Shown: positions 27,117-35,536 of the stretch, one piece after another
How positions within the stretch are numbered: the stretch's first letter is position 1
Layout of the letters: each line of letters starts with the position of its first letter
Source: Bacteroidota bacterium
Lineage (GTDB): Bacteria > Bacteroidota > Bacteroidia > JABDFU01
DNA: 40,459 nucleotides
NCBI GenBank assembly: GCA_013286655.1
Contig: JABDFG010000015.1
Coordinates: forward strand, 1 to 40,459
Reading direction: 5' to 3'
Notes under the pieces: model-generated
Databases searched by the model: none
Seen by the model: only the letters and a program-made list of their open reading frames with translations
Told to the model about the DNA's origin: nothing
Position numbers and translations under genes: made by a program

Positions 27117-28679
27117 ATGGAAGAGGAAAGGAAAAAACGATTTGAGACAGATTCGGGCATTGAAATTAAACGTATTTACCCAAAACAGGATTTTCCGGAG
27201 GAACAGCCTGGGGACTATCCTTTTACAAGAGGGATTCAGCCAACGATGTACCGAAGCAAACTCTGGACGATGCGCCAGTATGCCGGTTTTTCGACGGCTG
27301 AAGAGTCCAATAAACGGTATCATTATTTGCTGAAAAACGGAACTACGGGTTTGTCGGTTGCGTTCGATCTTCCTACACAGATTGGTTATGATTCGGATCA
27401 TGCCATGTCCGAAGGAGAGGTTGGTAAGGCAGGTGTGGCGATCGATTCATTAAGGGATATGGAACTCTTATTTGACGGTATTAAACTGGAGGAGATTACC
27501 ACCTCCATGACCATCAATTCAACGGCTTCTATTTTACTGGCTATGTATATTGCCCTGGCTAAAAAGCAGGGAGCCGATTTAAAGAAAATATCCGGTACGA
27601 TTCAGAATGATTTACTGAAAGAATATGCTGCGCGCGGAACCTATATTTATCCGCCAAAAGCTTCCATGCGTATCATTACGGATATTTTTGAATATTGCAG
27701 CAAGGAGGTTCCCAAATGGAATACGATTTCTATTTCGGGTTACCATATCCGGGAAGCAGGTTCAACGGCCGTGCAGGAACTGGCGTTCACGCTTTCCAAT
27801 GGTAAGGCTTATTTGAAAGCGGCTATAGATAAGGGCCTGGACATTAATGTATTTGCAAAAAGGCTTTCGTTTTTTTTTAATGCGCATAATAACTTATTTG
27901 AGGAGGTTGCCAAATTTCGTGCTGCCCGCAGGATGTGGGCTAAAATAAGTAAAGGGTTGGGAGCGACCGATCCCCGGGCCCAGATGCTTCGCTTTCATAC
28001 GCAAACAGGGGGGGCCACATTAACTGCCCAGCAGCCTCAGAATAACATTGTGCGGGTTACCATTCAGGCCTTGTCTGCTGTATTGGGAGGGACACAATCA
28101 TTGCATACCAACGGATTTGATGAAGCAATTGCCTTGCCGACGGAGAATGCTGCCCGGATTGCATTACGTACGCAGCAAATAATTGGTTTTGAAAGTGGGG
28201 CTGCTGATACAGTCGACCCATTAGCAGGTTCTTATTTTGTGGAAACGCTCACAAATGAGGTGGAGGAGCAGGCCTGGGAGTATATTCATAAAATTGATGC
28301 TATGGGCGGTTCGGTAAGTGCCATTGAACAAGGTTATTTACAACAGGAGATCGCTGCTTCTGCGTATAAATACCAAAATGAAATTCAAAAAAATGAAAAA
28401 ATAATTGTGGGAGTAAATAAGTTTGAAGTGGAGGAAAAGCCGTTTGATGATATTCTGAGAATTGACGATTCCATCCGGCAACAGCAAATAGAGAAAATAA
28501 ATAAGGTAAAAGCGGAACGGAATAATGAAAAAGTAAAGGCTCTTTTAGCGCGACTGGAATCGGAGGCTCTTGGGGAAACGAACCTGATGCCGGTTATACT
28601 TGAATCCTGTGAACAATATGCTACGCTTGGAGAAATAGCGGATGTGCTGAGAAAGGTGTTCGGTGAATATAAAAGCTAA
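27117..28679 (+). CDS. Methylmalonyl-CoA mutase family catalytic subunit (no B12 domain)
   Basis: 520 residues covering the substrate-binding TIM barrel of acyl-CoA mutases. Residues aligned to the Propionibacterium enzyme by exact spacing are Tyr55 (Tyr89), Arg173 (Arg207) and His210 (His244); Tyr plus Arg is the methylmalonyl-CoA pattern rather than isobutyryl-CoA. At the CoA-binding stretch [11 protein letters not shown], Gln41 and Lys48 replace the usual Tyr75 and Arg82. The C-terminal cobalamin-binding domain is absent, so a separate B12-binding partner is needed and is not in the window. Likely role: succinyl-CoA/methylmalonyl-CoA interconversion in propionate metabolism. Confidence 0.9.
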   Translation: MEEERKKRFETDSGIEIKRIYPKQDFPEEQPGDYPFTRGIQPTMYRSKLWTMRQYAGFSTAEESNKRYHYLLKNGTTGLSVAFDLPTQIGYDSDHAMSEGEVGKAGVAIDSLRDMELLFDGIKLEEITTSMTINSTASILLAMYIALAKKQGADLKKISGTIQNDLLKEYAARGTYIYPPKASMRIITDIFEYCSKEVPKWNTISISGYHIREAGSTAVQELAFTLSNGKAYLKAAIDKGLDINVFAKRLSFFFNAHNNLFEEVAKFRAARRMWAKISKGLGATDPRAQMLRFHTQTGGATLTAQQPQNNIVRVTIQALSAVLGGTQSLHTNGFDEAIALPTENAARIALRTQQIIGFESGAADTVDPLAGSYFVETLTNEVEEQAWEYIHKIDAMGGSVSAIEQGYLQQEIAASAYKYQNEIQKNEKIIVGVNKFEVEEKPFDDILRIDDSIRQQQIEKINKVKAERNNEKVKALLARLESEALGETNLMPVILESCEQYATLGEIADVLRKVFGEYKS

Positions 28680-28692
28680 TAAAGAAAAAGGA

Positions 28693-28720
28693 TATAGCAG
28701 AACTATTTTGATCTGCTATA
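28693..28720 (+). other. Hairpin between the mutase and third rhomboid genes
   Basis: TATAGCAG (28693-28700) pairs exactly with CTGCTATA (28713-28720) around a 12-base loop. No T-run follows, so it is not a classic terminator. It ends 13 bases before ATG 28734 and could be a processing site or affect translation of the rhomboid gene. Confidence 0.5.
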
Positions 28721-28733
28721 CGTATAACTGATT

Positions 28734-29435
28734 ATGGGGCTCCATCCGCATACACGCCGGTTTTTCAGAATAGTGGCTTTTCCATTGCTGTTTTTGCTTG
28801 TGCTGTGGTCGATCCGGTTTGTAGACGATGTATTCGATCTTAACCTGATCCGCTGGGGTATATTCCCGCGCAGGCTATCGGGTCTTGCAGGTATTTTATT
28901 CGGCCCTCTTATTCATGCCAATTACCTGCATTTGATGTCCAATACGGTTCCCCTATTGTTCCTTGGATTGATTATGTTTTATTTTTACAGGGAAGTGGCT
29001 TTTACGGTATTTTTCTGGGTTTATTTTTCTACGGGGATCTGGGTTTGGCTGGCAGGCCGAGAAGCCTATCATGTTGGCGCAAGTGGACTGATTTACAGTT
29101 TTGTCTGTTTTTTATTTTACAGTGGCATTTTCCGCAGGCGAAGAAGTTTAATGGCAATTTCTTTACTGATGATATTTTTATACGGTAGCCTGATCTGGGG
29201 GATTTTTCCGTTTCAACAAAAAATATCCTGGGAATCTCACTTATTGGGCGCGGTGGCTGGTTTTGTAATTGCTTTCTTTCTCCGGAAAGAAGGTCCTCAG
29301 CGCGAAAAATATGAATGGGAAGATGAACCGGATAATGAGCTGGAAGAGTTACCGGATCCGCCATTTAGTCCTTCTGAACCGACTATCCTTTATCTCTACA
29401 AACCACTTGACGCTTCTTCTGAGGTGGAGGCTTAA
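28734..29435 (+). CDS. Rhomboid family intramembrane serine protease (compact form)
   Basis: 233 residues, six membrane segments. LIHANYLHLMSN gives His61, His66 and Asn70; GASG contains Ser117; ESHLLG contains His169. The active site is therefore complete. The final ~45 residues form an acidic, Pro-rich cytoplasmic tail. It is shorter than, and only distantly similar to, the two rhomboids beside mutL. It follows the mutase gene by 54 bases. Substrate unknown. Confidence 0.92.
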   Translation: MGLHPHTRRFFRIVAFPLLFLLVLWSIRFVDDVFDLNLIRWGIFPRRLSGLAGILFGPLIHANYLHLMSNTVPLLFLGLIMFYFYREVAFTVFFWVYFSTGIWVWLAGREAYHVGASGLIYSFVCFLFYSGIFRRRRSLMAISLLMIFLYGSLIWGIFPFQQKISWESHLLGAVAGFVIAFFLRKEGPQREKYEWEDEPDNELEELPDPPFSPSEPTILYLYKPLDASSEVEA

Positions 29436-29469
29436 CGATTAATATCTGGCCTGTTTACGGATTTACAGC

Positions 29470-29477
29470 TACCTTAG
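29470..29477 (+). promoter_or_regulatory. -7-like box TACCTTAG, four bases before the ABC-F start
   Basis: One mismatch to TAnnTTTG, N4 to ATG 29482. Same geometry as the boxes before bshA, the LptF/LptG gene, the GT39-like gene and the PLP decarboxylase. Confidence 0.4.
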
Positions 29478-29481
29478 CGGG

Positions 29482-31377
29482 ATGAACTATTTATCGGTGG
29501 AGAATCTGTCAAAGGCATACGGAAGTAAGGTTTTATTTGACAGTATAAGTTTTGGGATCAGTCGGGGACAAAAAATGGCCCTGGTAGCCAAGAATGGGGC
29601 TGGTAAGACCACTTTACTCAAAATTATCGGGGGGATTGAAATAGCAGATAAGGGGAGTGTCACCCTTCGCAAGGACATTACAAAAGCTTACCTGGAACAG
29701 GAACCCAGGCTGAATGATAGTTTGACGGTGATGGAGGCAGTACTGGAATCTGAAAATCCCATAACGAATGCGATCAAGAATTATGAAAAGGCTATTTATG
29801 CAGTAGAGCATACAAATTCGGCAGCTGATGGTGAAGCTCTGCAAAATGCAATGGCGCAAATGGATGTTCTGAATGCCTGGGATTATGAACTCCGGATAAA
29901 ACAGATTCTTTCCCGTTTGAAAATACCTGAGTTAACGCAACTTGTTTCCACTTTGTCGGGGGGACAACGTAAGCGCGTGGCTCTTTCCAGGATATTAATA
30001 TCAGAGCCTGACCTGGTGATTATGGATGAACCAACCAATCACCTGGACCTGGAAATGATCGAGTGGCTCGAAAATTTTCTAACGAACAAGGATATTACTT
30101 TGTTAATCGTAACGCACGATCGTTATTTCCTGGATAGGGTTTGTACGGAAATTATCGAGATAGAAGATGGCAACCTTTACCCCTATGCCGGAAATTTTTC
30201 TTATTTCGTTGAACGAAAAGCAGAGCGGGAAGCTGTGGAAAACAGTGAAGTGGACAAGGCCCGTAATTTATATAAACGGGAACTGGAGTGGGTTCGTAAA
30301 ATGCCCAGAGCCCGGGGAACGAAAGCGAAATATCGGGTGGATGCTTTTGAGGATGTGAAGGAAAAGGCCCTTGGAAAGAAAAACCAGGAACAATTGGATT
30401 TGAGTGTGAAGATGACACGTATGGGGGGAAAGATCCTTGAACTTATTGGCCTTACTAAATCATTTCCACCGAAAAAGATCCTGGATAAATTTTCGTATGT
30501 TTTTAAACGTGGCGAAAAGATCGGGATTATGGGCCAGAATGGTGTAGGAAAGAGCACCTTCCTGAATATTATACAAGGTCTTGAATCGCCTGATTCGGGA
30601 AAAATACAAACGGGGGAGACCATTGTATTTGGCTATTATTCACAAAAGGGATTGAAATTGAATGAGGATAAACGTGTGATTGAAGTGGTCAAGGATATTG
30701 CAGAATTTATTCCTCTGGCGGATGGTTCCAAGCTTTCTGCCTCTCAACTATTGCTTCGCTTCCAGTTCAGCGGAGATATGCAGTACAGTTTTGTTTCTAA
30801 ATTGAGTGGGGGCGAAAAACGCAGATTGTATTTACTGACGGTATTGATCAAAAATCCCAATTTTCTAATCCTGGATGAACCGACAAATGACCTGGATATT
30901 CTGACCTTGTCTGTTCTGGAAGATTTTTTGCAAAGTTTTGGAGGTTGTATGCTGATCGTAACTCATGACCGTTATTTTATGGATAAACTTATTGAGCACA
31001 TGTTCGTTTTTGAAGGAGATGGTGTTATTAAGGACTTCCCGGGAACATACACGGCTTATCGGTCCTGGAAGGACGATCAGCTCCGTCAGCAAAAGGTTCC
31101 CGTACTGCCGAAAGCTGAAGAAAAGAAGCCTGCGCCTGACGTGAAAGAAGAAAGTGGTGTCAAAAAAAAGGCTACGTTTAAAGAGAAGTTTGAGTTTGAA
31201 CAATTGTCGAAGGATCTGGAAAATCTGGAAATTGAAAAGGTACAATTAACGGAAAGTCTGAATGATACATCACAAGCTCCTGATGAGATTCTTAAAAAAG
31301 GTCATCGGCTGGGAGAACTTATTTGTCAACTGGAAGAAAAAACGCTTCGTTGGCTTGAATTGTCAGAATTAATCTGA
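29482..31377 (+). CDS. ABC-F family ATPase (Uup-like)
   Basis: 631 residues, two ABC domains and no membrane segments. Domain 1: Walker A KNGAGKTT, signature LSGGQRKRVALSR, Walker B VIMDEPTNHLD. Domain 2: Walker A GQNGVGKST, signature LSGGEKRRLYLL, Walker B LILDEPTNDLD. A linker with the charged P-site tRNA interaction region joins them (about 235-315). The last ~80 residues form a Lys/Glu-rich coiled coil like the Uup C-terminal domain. ABC-F proteins act on the ribosome, relieving stalling or sensing energy; some give antibiotic resistance, but nothing here points to that. Confidence 0.93.
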   Translation: MNYLSVENLSKAYGSKVLFDSISFGISRGQKMALVAKNGAGKTTLLKIIGGIEIADKGSVTLRKDITKAYLEQEPRLNDSLTVMEAVLESENPITNAIKNYEKAIYAVEHTNSAADGEALQNAMAQMDVLNAWDYELRIKQILSRLKIPELTQLVSTLSGGQRKRVALSRILISEPDLVIMDEPTNHLDLEMIEWLENFLTNKDITLLIVTHDRYFLDRVCTEIIEIEDGNLYPYAGNFSYFVERKAEREAVENSEVDKARNLYKRELEWVRKMPRARGTKAKYRVDAFEDVKEKALGKKNQEQLDLSVKMTRMGGKILELIGLTKSFPPKKILDKFSYVFKRGEKIGIMGQNGVGKSTFLNIIQGLESPDSGKIQTGETIVFGYYSQKGLKLNEDKRVIEVVKDIAEFIPLADGSKLSASQLLLRFQFSGDMQYSFVSKLSGGEKRRLYLLTVLIKNPNFLILDEPTNDLDILTLSVLEDFLQSFGGCMLIVTHDRYFMDKLIEHMFVFEGDGVIKDFPGTYTAYRSWKDDQLRQQKVPVLPKAEEKKPAPDVKEESGVKKKATFKEKFEFEQLSKDLENLEIEKVQLTESLNDTSQAPDEILKKGHRLGELICQLEEKTLRWLELSELI

Positions 31378-31391
31378 ATTTGAAAGAAGTA

Positions 31392-32267
31392 TTAGGTGGA
31401 AATGCTGTTTAACAAAGATTGCAATTCCTGACTTTTATCCGGGTAGCCGAGTTTTTCATAGGAGTTGATCAGGTTGCGGATCAACCGTTTAATAATGTCC
31501 AGGTTAGAACAGGCATTGTAATGTTCGGCCAGGGGTTTCATTTTTAATTGTTTCAGGAAAGCATCAATTTCTTTTCTTCCGAAAACGGCTCCCCTGCTAA
31601 AAGGATTGATGTAAAATAGAATCGGAGAGCTGTCATTTTTTGCTGAAGGTTGCAGAAAATCATTTTCATCCCGGTAGGCTAATACAAAATGTTCGGGGAG
31701 ATTTACACCGTATATCGGAAGTGCGAGGCTTTGTGCGATTATTGCATAGATAATGGAAAGGGATAAAGGGTTTCCTTTTTTGCTTTCGATTACATTATTA
31801 ATGTAACTGTTTTGTGGAGCATAATAATTAACGGTATTACCACTGTACTGGTGGACGTCAAAAAGAATATGATTGATGACACGGGTTCTTTCAAGGGCTG
31901 TCAGATTATCGTTCAGCTCCAGCCAGATATCATGTTTTATTTGTTCGAGTTGTTTGTTGAGCTTAGCTGTATCCAGGTCGGGGTACTGGTATCTCGCTAC
32001 CAGTAAAGCTCCTTCTAAAAGGGTGTGCTCATTATTCTTAGACCAGTGCCGCAGCTCTTCGGCAATTTTTTGAAATTGTATGGTGTGAATAATGTTTTCA
32101 ATGCGTGTCTGCAGCAATGGATTAAAAGAGTGTTCCCAGGCATTTTCCAATACGGGTATAACGTCCTGACCAAGAGAAACAATTTTTGTTTTAATATGAG
32201 AAAAGACTCCTTCGTCGGGATCGTCCAACAGACTTATCAAGGCATTGAGTTCGTTCGGATTCATCAT
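31392..32267 (-). CDS. SirB1/transglutaminase-like (Transglut_core2) protein
   Basis: 291 residues, start MM at 32267 (or 32264). The N-terminal ~100 residues are helical and HEAT/TPR-like. The central region matches the SirB1 family: NNVIESKKGNPLSLSIIYAI, then ALPIYGVNLPEHFVLAY. The usual transglutaminase Cys is replaced by Ser in NPLSLS, as expected for this family, so it is probably not a transglutaminase enzyme. The C-terminal ~70 residues (AEHYNACSNLDIIKRLIRNL) resemble the helical repeat region of SirB1 proteins. It is convergent with the ABC-F gene. Function unknown. Confidence 0.85.
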   Translation of the reverse strand: MMNPNELNALISLLDDPDEGVFSHIKTKIVSLGQDVIPVLENAWEHSFNPLLQTRIENIIHTIQFQKIAEELRHWSKNNEHTLLEGALLVARYQYPDLDTAKLNKQLEQIKHDIWLELNDNLTALERTRVINHILFDVHQYSGNTVNYYAPQNSYINNVIESKKGNPLSLSIIYAIIAQSLALPIYGVNLPEHFVLAYRDENDFLQPSAKNDSSPILFYINPFSRGAVFGRKEIDAFLKQLKMKPLAEHYNACSNLDIIKRLIRNLINSYEKLGYPDKSQELQSLLNSIST

Positions 32268-32277
32268 CAGCTGGCTA

Positions 32278-32285
32278 CAAAGGTA
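32278..32285 (-). promoter_or_regulatory. -7 box TACCTTTG before the SirB1-like gene
   Basis: Exact TAnnTTTG on the minus strand, ten bases before ATG 32267. It implies a leader of only a few bases. Confidence 0.5.
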
Positions 32286-32422
32286 GCTGGTAATGCCCTG
32301 TTTAAAAAGCTGATCTATAAAGTTTTAAGAAGGAGGATGTTGAAATAGTTTTTTGAAATACCTGTTGATTGATTGTAAAATATTGTAAATCAGTATATTA
32401 TTACTATTATTTGAAAATTCAC

Positions 32423-32430
32423 TAACTTTG
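32423..32430 (+). promoter_or_regulatory. -7 box TAACTTTG of the first Usp gene
   Basis: Exact TAnnTTTG, 25 bases before ATG 32456. The leader also has a purine-rich GAAGG just upstream of the start, one of the few Shine-Dalgarno-like sites in the window. Confidence 0.6.
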
Positions 32431-32455
32431 TTCCCGTAACTAATAATTGAAGGTT

Positions 32456-33331
32456 ATGTCAAAGAAAAAAATTTTGGTTCCGGTTGATTTTTCTGATCAG
32501 TCGCTTATTGCTCTTGATCAAAGTTATAATCTTGCAAGGGAATATAAAGCGGAGATAACATTGTTGTATATCATTGAGGATAATGGATTTATTTCCAAAT
32601 TTTTTTCCAAGCAACAGGATGAGGATATAAAAAAGCAGGTGGAGGAAAATCTGATAAAGCTGGCGACGGATGTCGAAAAGAAAACAGGAATTCATGTGAA
32701 TACCATGGTGGCCCGTGGAACGGTTTATGAAAAGATTGCGGAAGTGGCAGACATGATCAATGCGCTTTTTATTATTATGGGTGCTAACGGGACGATTAAT
32801 ATGCGGAAGAAGTTTATCGGATCGAATGCATTGCGCGTTGTCCGAGAAGCAAATGTGCCGGTAATTACCATCCGTGGTCAGCATCACCGTAATGGGTGTA
32901 AAAATATTGTGCTTCCGCTTGATCTGACAAAGGAAACTCGCGAGAAAGTAAACTTCGCGCTGGAACTTGCCAAGCTTGGGGATGGTTCTGCTATCCGTAT
33001 TGTATCGGTGCTGTTTACCACAGATGAATTTGTTGTGAACCGGCTGACCCGCCAGTTGCAACAGGTGAAGACCTTTATTGAAAAAGAAGGGGTTGAATGT
33101 ACGGCAGAAATTCTTAAAGGTAAAAGAGGTGATGAATCGCTTTCCGAAAGTATCATAAAATATGCTCATAAAGTAGAGGGTGATCTGTTGATGATCATGA
33201 CCCAGCAAGAGGTTGATTTTACTCAGCGTTTTATAGGATCTTCCGCGCAGGAGATTATCAATAATTCGGATATTCCTGTGATCAGTATTATTCCTTCCAT
33301 GAAGCGAAATATTGTATTTAAGCCTTATTAG
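32456..33331 (+). CDS. Double-domain universal stress protein (1)
   Basis: 291 residues from ATG 32456 (an in-frame TTG at 32447 is less likely). Two Usp domains in tandem. Domain 1 (about 1-145) starts KKILVPVDFSDQS and ends with the ATP-binding motif G2XG9XG(S), GANG followed by FIGSN. Domain 2 (about 148-290) keeps the fold (NIVLPLDLT) but its motif is degenerate: the first Gly residues are missing (MTQQEVDF before GSS). So one ATP site per chain is likely. Usp proteins help cells survive stress and energy limitation. A second paralogue lies 40 bases downstream. Confidence 0.92.
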   Translation: MSKKKILVPVDFSDQSLIALDQSYNLAREYKAEITLLYIIEDNGFISKFFSKQQDEDIKKQVEENLIKLATDVEKKTGIHVNTMVARGTVYEKIAEVADMINALFIIMGANGTINMRKKFIGSNALRVVREANVPVITIRGQHHRNGCKNIVLPLDLTKETREKVNFALELAKLGDGSAIRIVSVLFTTDEFVVNRLTRQLQQVKTFIEKEGVECTAEILKGKRGDESLSESIIKYAHKVEGDLLMIMTQQEVDFTQRFIGSSAQEIINNSDIPVISIIPSMKRNIVFKPY

Positions 33332-33371
33332 AATAGCTTTCCCGATATAAATAAATGCATATACGCTCTGA

Positions 33372-34268
33372 ATGAATTTTAAAAAAGCTGGTGTCAAAAA
33401 AATAGTTATTCCGATTGATTTTTCTGAGACTGCTTTGCTGGCAATTGAGCATGCTGCATTTATGGCCAAACTATACCAGGCGGATCTTCTTCTGGTTCAT
33501 ATTGTTGAACATAATTGGCAGAGTTTTAGTATTGTAGCTCCGGAAATAAAATTTGAACTTCCTGGCAATATTTTCAGCCTGATTGAAACTAAATTGCAGG
33601 ATATTGCAGAAAGGATCAGGGCCGATTATGGTGTGAATGCATCTACTTTGAGTACGGAAGGAGTCGTTTGTGAAGAGATTGTAGAGCTGGCCAGGACAGA
33701 AAAGGCGGATCTTATTGTTATGGGTACGCATGGGGTTTCGGGTTTCGCTGAAGTATTTATGGGAAGTAATTCCTTTAGGGTGGTTACCTTAAGCCCTTGT
33801 CCTATATTAACTGTTCAGACACATTCCCGTCGTGTGGGTTTCTCGGAAATTTTATTGCCAATTGATAATTCCAGGCATTCCCGTCAAAAAGTTAAATACA
33901 CTGCTGAGCTGGCTAAACAGTATGGAGCAAGAATAAATATTCTGGGTTTGCTGGAAGAGGACGATCGGGGAGATCTTGATAAATTTGAGAAGAAAGTTGA
34001 ACAGGTGAGGATTTTTATAGAAAGTTGCGGTATTCAAGTTACAGTACATAAGAGGATTGGCGGAAACCTTGCCAGGAATACCCTGGAATTTGCGAAATTG
34101 AATAATGCGGATCTTATCGTAATTATGACGGATCAGGAGGAAAATTTTACGGGTTCCTTTCTTGGACCATATGCTCAGCAGATTGTTAATCATTCCTGGA
34201 TTCCGGTTCTGAGTTTTAAACCTATTGAAGTGGATGAAAATATTTCCTGGGCTCAACCCTATAATTAA
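33372..34268 (+). CDS. Double-domain universal stress protein (2)
   Basis: 298 residues, a paralogue of the preceding gene. Domain 1 (about 9-148) has KIVIPIDFSETA and the complete ATP motif GTHG then MGSN. Domain 2 (about 152-290) begins EILLPIDNSRHS and has a degenerate motif (MTDQEENFTGSF before LGP). Probably co-transcribed with gene 1: only 40 bases lie between them and no -7 box is seen there. The pair may form hetero-oligomers; this is inference. Confidence 0.92.
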   Translation: MNFKKAGVKKIVIPIDFSETALLAIEHAAFMAKLYQADLLLVHIVEHNWQSFSIVAPEIKFELPGNIFSLIETKLQDIAERIRADYGVNASTLSTEGVVCEEIVELARTEKADLIVMGTHGVSGFAEVFMGSNSFRVVTLSPCPILTVQTHSRRVGFSEILLPIDNSRHSRQKVKYTAELAKQYGARINILGLLEEDDRGDLDKFEKKVEQVRIFIESCGIQVTVHKRIGGNLARNTLEFAKLNNADLIVIMTDQEENFTGSFLGPYAQQIVNHSWIPVLSFKPIEVDENISWAQPYN

Positions 34269-34430
34269 TGTTTAGAGGCTGTTCAAAATTTATCTAATAA
34301 TTTGATTGAATTGATATTCAGTAAGTTAGTTTTTTACCTGAAAAGTACATTGTTTTTTCATCTTTTCGGTTAAACCTTTGGGATGTTTAATTGTCAAACT
34401 GCACAGAAACCATAAAAAACGCACTATACT

Positions 34431-35405
34431 ATGAAAAAAATAATCCGAATATCAGGCGCCGCAATTTTGATGCTATCGGCAGCTGCAATTATTTCTTCCT
34501 GCAATAAGAACAGGGACACGACCACAACTCCTGATGATACGGCTACACAAACTCAAAATGCGAGTGATGAAGCGCGTGTTAATAATGAACTTGAGAATGC
34601 GACTGGTGATGCGAATACTGCTCTTTCCAGCACGTCTTCGGTTTCGGGAAGACTAAGTGGTATGGAAGGAACGCTTAGCTTGCCATGTGATGTGAAGCTT
34701 CGGGTTGATTCTGTGAATGGTATTTTAACTTTAACATATGATGATACCGTTTATTGTAATGGTGTTAACTGGAGGTCTGGTACTATTCAGATACAATTAT
34801 TGAATTATAAAGCCGGCTGGAAATGGAGAACTCCAGGAGCTACTGTTCAGTTGACATTTAATAATTATATGGTGAAAAGGCATTCGGATAGTAAAACGAT
34901 TACATTCAATGGTACTAAAACTATAGAGAATGTAAATGGAGGATTATTAAGGGATTTGCCTTCACCTGATTCGACTATTGTACATAAGATTCGCGCTAAT
35001 AATCTTACCATAACTTTTGATGATGGAACTCAGCGTAAGTGGTCTGTGGCCCGTACCAAGACCTGGCGTTATATGTCGTCTCTTCAAGCGTATCAAATAT
35101 CTGTAAGCGGAGATACAACTTTCGGAGGTCTTCATAATGTCGTAATGTGGGGAACAACCCGTTTAAACTCATCTTTCAATCTTCAGTTCACCAGTCCTAT
35201 TGTTTCTAATTCTGTTTGTGGCTGGTATAGACCAACATCCGGGGTGGCTGTACTAAGTGGTATTTCAAATTCGATAAGTGAAACGTTTGGAGTTAATCAG
35301 GATGGCACCGCTTATACCGGTTCTACTGCATGCGGAGCATATGGTTATAAATTTAACTGGACCAATGCCGCAGGTGCTGCAAGGCAAGTGGTTCTTCCAT
35401 ACTAA
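34431..35405 (+). CDS. Unknown Bacteroidota lipoprotein
   Basis: 324 residues. The signal peptide ends in a lipobox (IISSC, Cys24). A Thr/Asp/Asn-rich flexible linker (about 25-75) leads to a beta-rich domain (about 80-324) with four more Cys residues (in LPCD, VYCNG, SVCGWY and TACGAY), possibly disulfide-bonded. Short aromatic/polar strands such as WRSGTIQIQL, and the sequence IRANNLTITFDDGTQRKW, suggest a beta sandwich. I do not recognise a characterised family. It is probably surface- or outer-membrane-attached. A 162-base upstream gap has no exact TAnnTTTG; a clear terminator follows the gene. Confidence 0.8.
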   Translation: MKKIIRISGAAILMLSAAAIISSCNKNRDTTTTPDDTATQTQNASDEARVNNELENATGDANTALSSTSSVSGRLSGMEGTLSLPCDVKLRVDSVNGILTLTYDDTVYCNGVNWRSGTIQIQLLNYKAGWKWRTPGATVQLTFNNYMVKRHSDSKTITFNGTKTIENVNGGLLRDLPSPDSTIVHKIRANNLTITFDDGTQRKWSVARTKTWRYMSSLQAYQISVSGDTTFGGLHNVVMWGTTRLNSSFNLQFTSPIVSNSVCGWYRPTSGVAVLSGISNSISETFGVNQDGTAYTGSTACGAYGYKFNWTNAAGAARQVVLPY

Positions 35406-35426
35406 GAATACCGTATTTAAAAGAGT

Positions 35427-35457
35427 AAGGGCCGCCTAATAAGCGGCCTTTCTTTTG
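35427..35457 (+). terminator. Rho-independent terminator after the unknown lipoprotein
   Basis: GGCCGC (35430-35435) pairs with GCGGCC (35443-35448); flanking bases extend the stem with a G-T and A-T pairs, and TTTCTTTT follows. Confidence 0.8.
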
Positions 35458-35486
35458 AGCTTAGCATTTATAAAATGTTTTTTTGT

Positions 35487-35494
35487 TAAATTTG
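35487..35494 (+). promoter_or_regulatory. -7 box TAAATTTG upstream of the TPR-PD40 gene
   Basis: Exact TAnnTTTG, 42 bases before ATG 35537. It lies after the lipoprotein terminator, so the TPR-PD40, pyrD and GlcD-like genes probably form a new unit. Confidence 0.55.
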
Positions 35495-35536
35495 AGCTGC
35501 TGACCTTAAACGGATTTTATACATGTGTGCATTTAT

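Noticed and set aside
29482-31377. ABC-F protein as an antibiotic resistance determinant
   Set aside because: The C-terminal domain and housekeeping context fit a Uup-like core protein; nothing links it to a resistance cluster.
32459-33469. A 336-codon minus-strand open frame opposite the Usp genes
   Set aside because: It has no recognisable domain and a poor amino-acid composition; the plus-strand Usp domains fully explain the region.
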